Source of the DNA: Choristoneura fumiferana
Lineage: Eukaryota; Arthropoda; Insecta; Lepidoptera; Tortricidae
Reading direction: 5' to 3'
Assembly: GCF_025370935.1 (NCBI RefSeq)
Contig: NC_133490.1
Span: forward strand, 924,633-988,632
Length of the DNA stretch: 64,000 nucleotides
Shown here piece after piece: positions 58,150-64,000 of the stretch; position 1 is the first letter of the stretch; each line of letters begins with the position of its first letter. The notes beneath the pieces were generated by a model. It made no database searches, was not told the origin of the DNA, and saw only the letters and a list, made by a program, of their open reading frames with translations. A program made the translations under genes and the position numbers.

Positions 58150-58790
58150 TTTCTGAGTGGACCTTACGAACATTGCGTCAAGGTTCAATTTTGTTGACAT
58201 ATTGATTTTAGATACGAGATTTTTTCAAAGTTGTGACGTAATGACAATACCGTGTGAAGGAAAGAAGTGGTAAAGGCAATTCAGATTTCGAGCGTGACAA
58301 CAATGATGTTTGAATGACGTAAAGGTTTTACGATGGCCTTAGGAATCAAGCTAATTGACTACAAACCACTGTCTGTCAAGTTAAAACAATATGAATTTAC
58401 ACACTTTTATAAGTAAAAAAGCGAATTAAAACAAATCAGATCTAATTATAATTAGCATAGAACAAAATATAATTTTATTATATTCCTAAAATTCGTATCA
58501 AAATTCCTTTTTTCTGTAAACAAAACTTCTTACACGTATTTTTATTCGTCATTGATTAATTACTTAAAAAACAAGCGAAGCAGAAATATAAATACAGAGA
58601 TGTGATCTGATTCTTATTGCACATTTTTTTGCATCTTTATAGACTCTCACATAAATGTAGAAATAGAAAAATGCTCACTATCTCTCGTATTTAATAACTT
58701 AAGCGTAAGCGGGACGGCAAAATACGAAGTTCGAATTTTGCTATTCGTAGTATACGCCCAGGTTTTCTTTCATTTTCTACTGATTTCTGT
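58150..58790. other. Unassigned AT-rich stretch with a MITE remnant
   Basis: 58672-58752 holds half of the TACGAAACTCGAA palindrome (CGTATTTAATAACTTAAG to CGAATTTTGCTATTCGTAG). Nothing else recognisable. Confidence 0.4.
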
Positions 58791-58800
58791 GCGAGTCTAA

Positions 58801-58942
58801 GGGGCTGTTTCACCATCCATTGATTAGTGTTACTGACGGTTAAATGTGATGCCGTCTCCGTCTATTCGAACAAAAAATAGAGACGGCATCACATTCAACC
58901 GCCAGTTAACACTAATCAATACATAGATAGTGAAACAGCCCC
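58801..58942. mobile_element. 142-bp Harbinger-like MITE
   Basis: The two halves are complementary over about 60 bp from GGGGCTGTTTCACCATCCAT and GAGACGGCATCACATTCAAC. TAA flanks both sides (58798-58800 and 58943-58945), matching the 3-bp TWA target preference of PIF/Harbinger elements. It is non-coding. Confidence 0.75.
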
Positions 58943-59266
58943 TAAATTTAAGATCCTTTTTGATCAATACATTCCGGCAATTATTTTACATACATAACCT
59001 ATGTCTACGTCTCTTTCACCAATAACCTATGAGAATCTTCGTGTTTGTAGCTTTGCTTTTAGCACTTGGTACAGCCGAGGAAACTGAATCACGTGTGGAA
59101 CTTTTGAGCTACTATGCCATGTTAACATCCCATAAATCTGCCAAAGTAATCATAGCGTAATTGATTATGACAACGTTGCAGTCTGATACGTGACTCAGTT
59201 TCCGCGACAGTACTAAAAAAGATTAAAACTACCGTCATATCTATGTAACTTTTTACATCCTCATCA

Positions 59267-59420
59267 GCCTATACCTATATGTGACACTACTGGGCACAGG
59301 CCTCCTCGAGCAGGGTTGGGCTGCAGTTAAGAATCTCGCACACTTTAAACTGCTTCGCAGGTGTGTGCAGGTCTGTCTACGCTTCCTTTCCTTTCACTTC
59401 AAAGCTCATGGTAAATTTCA
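59267..59420 (-). repeat. tRNA-derived SINE, decayed 3' part
   Basis: AGCCTATACCTATATGTGAC and GGGCACAGGCCTCCTCGAGC match the reversed tail of the SINE at 4958-5277 with many substitutions. Confidence 0.6.
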
Positions 59421-59429
59421 ATTATCTAC

Positions 59430-60160
59430 ACATAAGTCTGATCTAGAAAAAAGGCCAAAAGCTACAAACACGACGACAGCACAACAAGACTATTAGTAAA
59501 TCAGATGTAATACAACACTCATATTTTCTTGTCAAAGCATTAGTCGTAATTAAGTATTAACAGAGTCAAAAATATCCTTAAAAATGTAAGAATAAGATTG
59601 AAAATCGCGTGATTATCACATAGAGACAAACTTAAAACACACACCCACAACACATATTGGTCCGTGCTAAATACATATATAAAATATACATCTAACCGTC
59701 TTGGGTACATTGCACAAATATATTAAGATTGTTATACTTATATTACAATAAATCAAATATTATGACAGTTCTATTGCTTGTAATTCACTATTTGACCCAT
59801 TTTGGGTTTATCAAAGGCAGAACGGCAAAGCATTTTATGCCCTTTGCCAGGCACAGCGCATATATTGACCACATAAATGTACAGAAAAATTTGACCTTGC
59901 TAAGCTTACGATGTGGTACAAAATCAATTGAAATCGTTGAAAATATTATTCGTTCTTAAATCAAACCCACACACCCATAGCGTATCTAAAACGTCAGGGC
60001 CCGGAAAAGGGTTAACAATATTTTTGTGAAAGAGAGTCATCTATTTTGCCCTCAAAACCAAAAAAGAAATTATGTATGTATACATTACAATGCAAACATT
60101 TTTCTACCGAAGCGTAACACTGCTATCTCCTGGGTTACGGGAGAGAATAACAACATTAAA
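59430..60160. other. Unassigned AT-rich stretch
   Basis: No splice-supported exon, inverted repeat or shared repeat family was recognised. Confidence 0.4.
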
Positions 60161-60165
60161 TAGTC

Positions 60166-60600
60166 AATGAGGGCTATCGCGAATGAATTCGCCGCTAGAG
60201 GCGCTAGTGTAGCGTGAGGTCTCCGAAATGTCAAATCTCATAGTTTTTGGGTGAGCTACGCGGGTTTATTTATAATTAGATTTTTTTTGTGAATATTTTG
60301 CATTACCTGAAATTAATTATGGCAATTATGCGTTACGGGGCAATGAATGTCAGTGTTTTGAGACAGTTTTGTCTTTTGGAAACTTTTTTCCTCCCTTTTT
60401 TCCCGAACAAAACGGGACTAAGCAGCACTGTGGTTGCTGGATATTTTTATGGTACGGTTTTAAGGTGTTTTAAATATGATTTTAAATCTAAACTTTGTTT
60501 TCACGCCCGTAATAACAGACTCTGAAAGCCACACTTAAAAACCTCACGCAACAGTGCGCCATCTAGTGAGACAAAAAACGATAGCCCTTATGACCCAGAA
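60166..60600 (+). mobile_element. ~430-bp MITE, copy 2 of 3
   Basis: It runs from ATGAGGGCTATCGCGAATGA to ACGATAGCCCTTAT, matching 36281-36709 and 63252-63674 throughout. Confidence 0.8.
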
Positions 60601-61070
60601 AACAACGTAACCCAAGAATGGTCAACGAAAATACAAACTGATACATGGATGCACAGAAAAAAACAGAAAAAGAGACCTGCGCTGGGAATCGAATCCAGGT
60701 CCTCAGCATTCCGTGCTGCGTGCCATACCCTTACACCACTACTGGACAGGAGTCTAGACACAAATTTCTCCCATGCACCACACATTTCAGCCTGTTTTTT
60801 TCTTTCTTAAGTAGCGACATCTATGTTTTAGCTCTAACATCAACACTCCTTCAGAACTAATCTAGTGGAACCTAGCCCTACCCGTGTAGGGGTATATCAT
60901 GCAGCACGGAATGCCGAGGACCTGGGTTCGATTCCCAGCGCTGGTCTCTTTATCTGGGTTTTTTCTGTGCATCCATGATTCAGTTTGTTTTTTCGTTGGA
61001 TTTCACGGGATGACCGTAAAAGTAACAAATTTGGAGTTGAAATAAAAAATACAAAAAGACTCCATAAACT
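60600..61070. repeat. Inverted pair of tRNA-like SINE units
   Basis: GGGAATCGAATCCAGGTCCT (60682) and AGGACCTGGGTTCGATTCCC (60919) face each other over a ~130-bp spacer. Each is followed outward by a CAGAAAAA or TTTTTTCTGTGCATC end. The right unit ends with TGGATTTCACGGGATGACCG as in the copies at 2495 and 10318. Confidence 0.7.
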
Positions 61071-61201
61071 AATCATAACAAGAATCCAGAAAGAATAATT
61101 ATTATACCATGTTTTTTACTACAATAATTCCAGTTAATTCGTCATTAAATACGTATATATTTGTGCACGATACCGGAGCGCCGGGTCCGCTACGATCTAC
61201 A

Positions 61202-61281
61202 CTAACATATCATTTTGTGAATCTTGAGGATCTTGCCGAGCCGCTGTTTGGCTGTCTTCATACCCTTTTTCAGTCTTGAAT
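61202..61281 (-). CDS. Candidate terminal exon of an unidentified gene
   Basis: After an ATTTTACAG acceptor (61282-61290, minus) one frame reads SRLKKGMKTAKQRLGKILKI then HKMIC and a stop. It is a basic amphipathic tail of 25 residues with phase 1 entry. The upstream candidates at 63007-63082 and 63716-63863 join it without a phase conflict. I do not recognise the protein; chance is possible at this length. Confidence 0.35.
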
Positions 61282-61774
61282 CTGTAAAATAAGAACATAC
61301 CGTTATAATAAATACGTCAACTTTGGCATTTTGCGTTCATTTATTAGTTCTTTACCTAAAAGAATACATCCTTGTAGTGATTCACTTCGAACAAAATTTC
61401 AATACAATCTTGTACTTGACGCAATTTTTCGCGTAGCTTTTTACATAAGTATAATTAATTTGTAGCTTCTCATTTTTCGTGTAGTATTTTACCCTAGACG
61501 CATTTCACCGCGATCGATGATTGCCTGGGACTCTAATTATTATAATTGATTGATTTTGACAGAACGCTATAATTGAATGATCGCTATGATCTAGGTGAAA
61601 TGCTATGCTTTTGAGGTAAAGAACTAACTAATGTTTGCGTTTTAAAAAAACGAAGATAATTTTTTTTTTTAGGCGTGCTGGCTTGTCGTAGTCTGAAAGA
61701 TGCATGTGGCGAAGAAGCTAGATAAATATAGCAGGACGGCGATTGGCTGAGGTGTGGTATTGATGGAGCATAGG

Positions 61775-62146
61775 TACCATCAGCCAAATATCGAGGGTAT
61801 TCTGGCAGAGCCGGATAAGTGCACAATATTTATTTTTTATACGGCTTTGCTAGATAGTGGTCATTTTTAGATAAATAAAAATTATTCTTATTCTTATTCT
61901 TATATAATAAAGCAGAAAAAATTGAGCATGCCTCTGTAAATTAAATTTGCTCTTATTCTGTTTTGCCAGAATACCCTCGATATGTGGTCACAAGTTCCCG
62001 TCAAATGAATATGTCGCTGAAGTCCGAACTTTCAAGTTGACAGACACGTCTATTGGCATTATTGTTTTATGACATGCAAACGATTATCAACCTTAGGGTG
62101 GTAGACCACATATTTGGCTGATGGTACCATGTACCTAGCTGTTGCT
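61775..62146. repeat. MITE-like element with nested inverted repeats
   Basis: GGTACCATCAGCCAAATAT near 61775 and ATATTTGGCTGATGGTACC near 62120 are perfect complements. Inside, ATCGAGGGTATTCTGGCA (61795) pairs with TGCCAGAATACCCTCGAT (61966). The second pair suggests an older element into which AT-rich sequence was inserted. Confidence 0.65.
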
Positions 62147-62207
62147 GCTTAATGAATTCAATCTTTGTTGTTCAGTGAATGAAATAGAAATATAAATATT
62201 TTATTCG

Positions 62208-62638
62208 GTTAGGGCTCATAATGTCCCACTCGCAAAATGTCCCACCACCAAAATTACGTCCCTTTCGCAAATGGTCCCTTATGCAAAATAGCCCATTACC
62301 ATTACGTCCCTTTCTCTAAAGGTCCCATTGTTTTCGCAAAACGTCCCGTCTGCAAAATGTCACATTAGCAAAATGTCCCGTTTGCAAATCGTCCCTTTCG
62401 CAAAATGTCCCGCCTGCAAAATTCATGTTTAAATAATGAAATTGGCTCTCTCTCATGGATTGAAAAGAAGGACATTTTGCGGAAGGGACGTTTTGCGAAC
62501 TGGACGTTTTGTGACGGGACATTTTGAGAACGGGACATTTTGCAGAGAGGTCGTTTTGAGAATGGGACATTTATAAAAGGGACCTTTTGCGCAAGGGACA
62601 AAGGGACATTTTGCGAGTGGGACATTATGAGCCCTAAC
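62208..62638. mobile_element. 431-bp fold-back element made of GTCCC-GCAAAAT units
   Basis: The termini GTTAGGGCTCATAATGTCCC and GGGACATTATGAGCCCTAAC are perfect complements. From each end inward the sequence is a string of about 12-14 units of 14-18 bp with the pattern TTTCGCAAAATGTCCC, in opposite orientation in the two halves. A short unrelated spacer (62424-62465) separates the halves. Overlapping frames on the minus strand are low-complexity artefacts. Confidence 0.8.
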
Positions 62639-62894
62639 ACAAAAACACAAAACAAAAAAAAACATTAAGTAGTAGGTATTTGCGAAATCGCGAGCTTTGA
62701 TATCGTGTTTCTTTTCATGTTTGCGATTATGCGCGTATAGTTTTACTTGTTTAGTTTGTTTCTACTTGTGAGATCCTATAATTGGCTTTATTGTCAGTAT
62801 AAAATATGTTTATTCTGTAATTTATAGCTGTTGGTTCTCCGAAAATATATAAATAAATCGCTCGCACTTCGGTGTTTCTAAATTTCATTGCGAA

Positions 62895-63000
62895 ACTACG
62901 TTCGAAATTGTTCGTATTTTTCAATATCTGCCCTGAACGGAGATCGAACCCGGGCAGTCAAACTTTTCTAACCACGCGCTATCCGGTCAGCAATTCGTGT
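62895..63000 (-). repeat. tRNA-like SINE head
   Basis: On the minus strand ATAGCGCGTGGTTAGA resembles an A box and GGTTCGATCTCC a B box. The spacing is tRNA-like, but the acceptor stems do not pair, so it is not a tRNA gene. Confidence 0.55.
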
Positions 63001-63006
63001 ACTCAC

Positions 63007-63082
63007 TCTTGTTATTTGGCGTGTTGTGCGCGGGCGGCGGCGGCCGCCTGCTCTTTGTCGCGAGCACGGCTCTTTTCGCGTT
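63007..63082 (-). CDS. Candidate internal exon of an unidentified gene
   Basis: The exon is bounded by TGTTACAG (ending at 63083) and a GTGAGT donor (63001-63006). In phase 0 it reads NAKRAVLATKSRRPPPPAHN and TPNNK plus one base, which joins the exon at 61202-61281. A second reading (EKSRARDKEQ-AAAAARAQHAK, then a stop at 63012) is also open, so the frame is not certain. It is markedly GC-rich for this region. Confidence 0.3.
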
Positions 63083-63251
63083 CTGTAACAAATAGTTTGT
63101 TTTTGTTAAAAAAAAAAACAATATTTTTTGCTAAACACTGTTTAAAGGGAAAAACTACGTGTTTGTGGCAAGGTGAATTTACCTTTTAACCGCCAATACG
63201 TTTTCATTCGTACGTGCCCATATCGCTACCTACACCGAAACTATATGACAT

Positions 63252-63674
63252 TTTGTCTTAATGAGGCTATCGTTTTTTGTGTCACTAGATGGCGCACTGT
63301 TGCGTGAAGTTTTAAGATGGCTTTCAAGTCTGTTATTACGGGCGTGAAAAACAAAGTTTAGATTAAATCATATTTAATACACCTTAAACCGTACCATAAA
63401 AATATCGAGCATGCCACAGTGTTGCATAGTCCCCGTTTTATTTGGAAAAAAAGGAAGGACAAAGGTTTCCGAAATACAAACTGTCTCAAAACACAGACAT
63501 TCATTGCTCCGGAACGCATATTTTGCCATAATTATTTCAGAATATTGCAAAATATTCACAAATTATTCTAATTCTAAATAAACCCGCGTAGCTCACCCAA
63601 AATTATGAAATTTGACATACCACATTATATACACTAGCGCCTCTAGTGGCGAATTCATACGCGATAGCCCTCAT
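63252..63674 (-). mobile_element. ~420-bp MITE, copy 3 of 3
   Basis: It has ATGAGGCTATCG and CGATAGCCCTCAT ends, with the same interior as 36281-36709. It would lie in the intron between the two rightmost candidate exons. Confidence 0.8.
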
Positions 63675-63715
63675 GTATAAGACTTGCGACGTAATGAGCT
63701 GGTGTTAGTACTGAC

Positions 63716-63863
63716 CTGCGCGTGCGCGTGCGCATGTTCGTGTGGTGCGCGGCTGCGTGTAGCGCGGCGCGCCACGCACTCGCGGGCGCCGCCGGCGCGC
63801 GCGGGCCCGCGCAGCCGCGGCACCAGCCGGCCACCGGCGCGCGCGCGGCGACCACGACTCGTC
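63716..63863 (-). CDS. Candidate GC-rich exon of an unidentified gene
   Basis: Flanked on the minus strand by an acceptor TTGTGCGCAG (ending at 63864) and a donor GTCAGTA (63709-63715). All three frames are open because the block is almost entirely CG-rich. The frame that fits the downstream exon ends PHEHAHAHAQ. The gene would begin beyond the window's right edge. Confidence 0.3.
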
Positions 63864-64000
63864 CTGCGCACAACATTCACCGTATCTAAGGTGCGGCCTC
63901 ATGCAGCCGCTCGTCGCTTGGTTGCAGCGACAAATTTGGTCGCGTAATAACATAGCGAACTGAAAATGTTGAGCTTTATCGCTGGAAAACGACAAACGAC

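Noticed and set aside
63655..63995. Several long overlapping frames on both strands
   Set aside because: The block is so CG-rich that stops are rare in all frames; only the splice-bounded 63716-63863 piece was kept, at low confidence.
1..64000. CRISPR arrays, operons or other bacterial systems
   Set aside because: Spliced eukaryotic genes and insect repeats run throughout; the tandem arrays have no unique spacers.

Overview
The window looks like an AT-rich, repeat-laden lepidopteran (moth or butterfly) nuclear scaffold. Four genes share one exon plan and encode sugar transporters of the insect trehalose transporter (Tret1-like) group. The introns and gaps hold many lepidopteran-type repeats: SINEs with tRNA-like heads and GAT-repeat tails, MITEs, and LINE fossils. 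There is no sign of bacterial gene organisation, CRISPR or an intact tRNA.

Layout. Gene A (minus, 201-6914), gene B (minus, 11122-34853) and gene C (minus, 38893-41307) follow one another in the same direction. Gene D (plus, 43834-48453) is head-to-head with gene C across about 2.5 kb. Each gene has a tiny exon 1 (8-14 codons ending in Lys-Gln, phase 0), a 136-bp exon 2 (45 codons plus one base, phase 1) and one long exon 3 with the rest of the membrane protein. Predicted lengths are 500, 502, 502 and about 482 residues. Genes B and C have clear TATA plus initiator core promoters. Gene B covers 23.7 kb because its two introns have filled with transposons. Gene D is the most divergent copy. 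It carries an extra base early in exon 3, and a 143-bp tandem array in intron 1 repeats the start of its own exon 2.

Between the genes: 15.8-21.3 kb holds two ~1.05 kb inverted arms around a decayed non-LTR retrotransposon. 31.3-34.3 kb is a TTAA-flanked piggyBac-type element with long internal inverted arms. 28.1-28.8 kb is a recent direct duplication. 49.75-50.6 kb and 53.0-53.4 kb are older repeats, each interrupted by a probable solo LTR. From 54 to 62.7 kb I see only repeats, MITEs and unassigned AT-rich DNA. Near the right edge (61.2-63.9 kb, minus) three phase-compatible candidate exons may be the 3' end of an unidentified gene that starts outside the window.

The four transporters are probably tandem duplicates that take up sugar, most likely trehalose or a related haemolymph sugar, across the plasma membrane. 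Substrate is inferred from family only. All transposons appear decayed; none encodes an intact protein.
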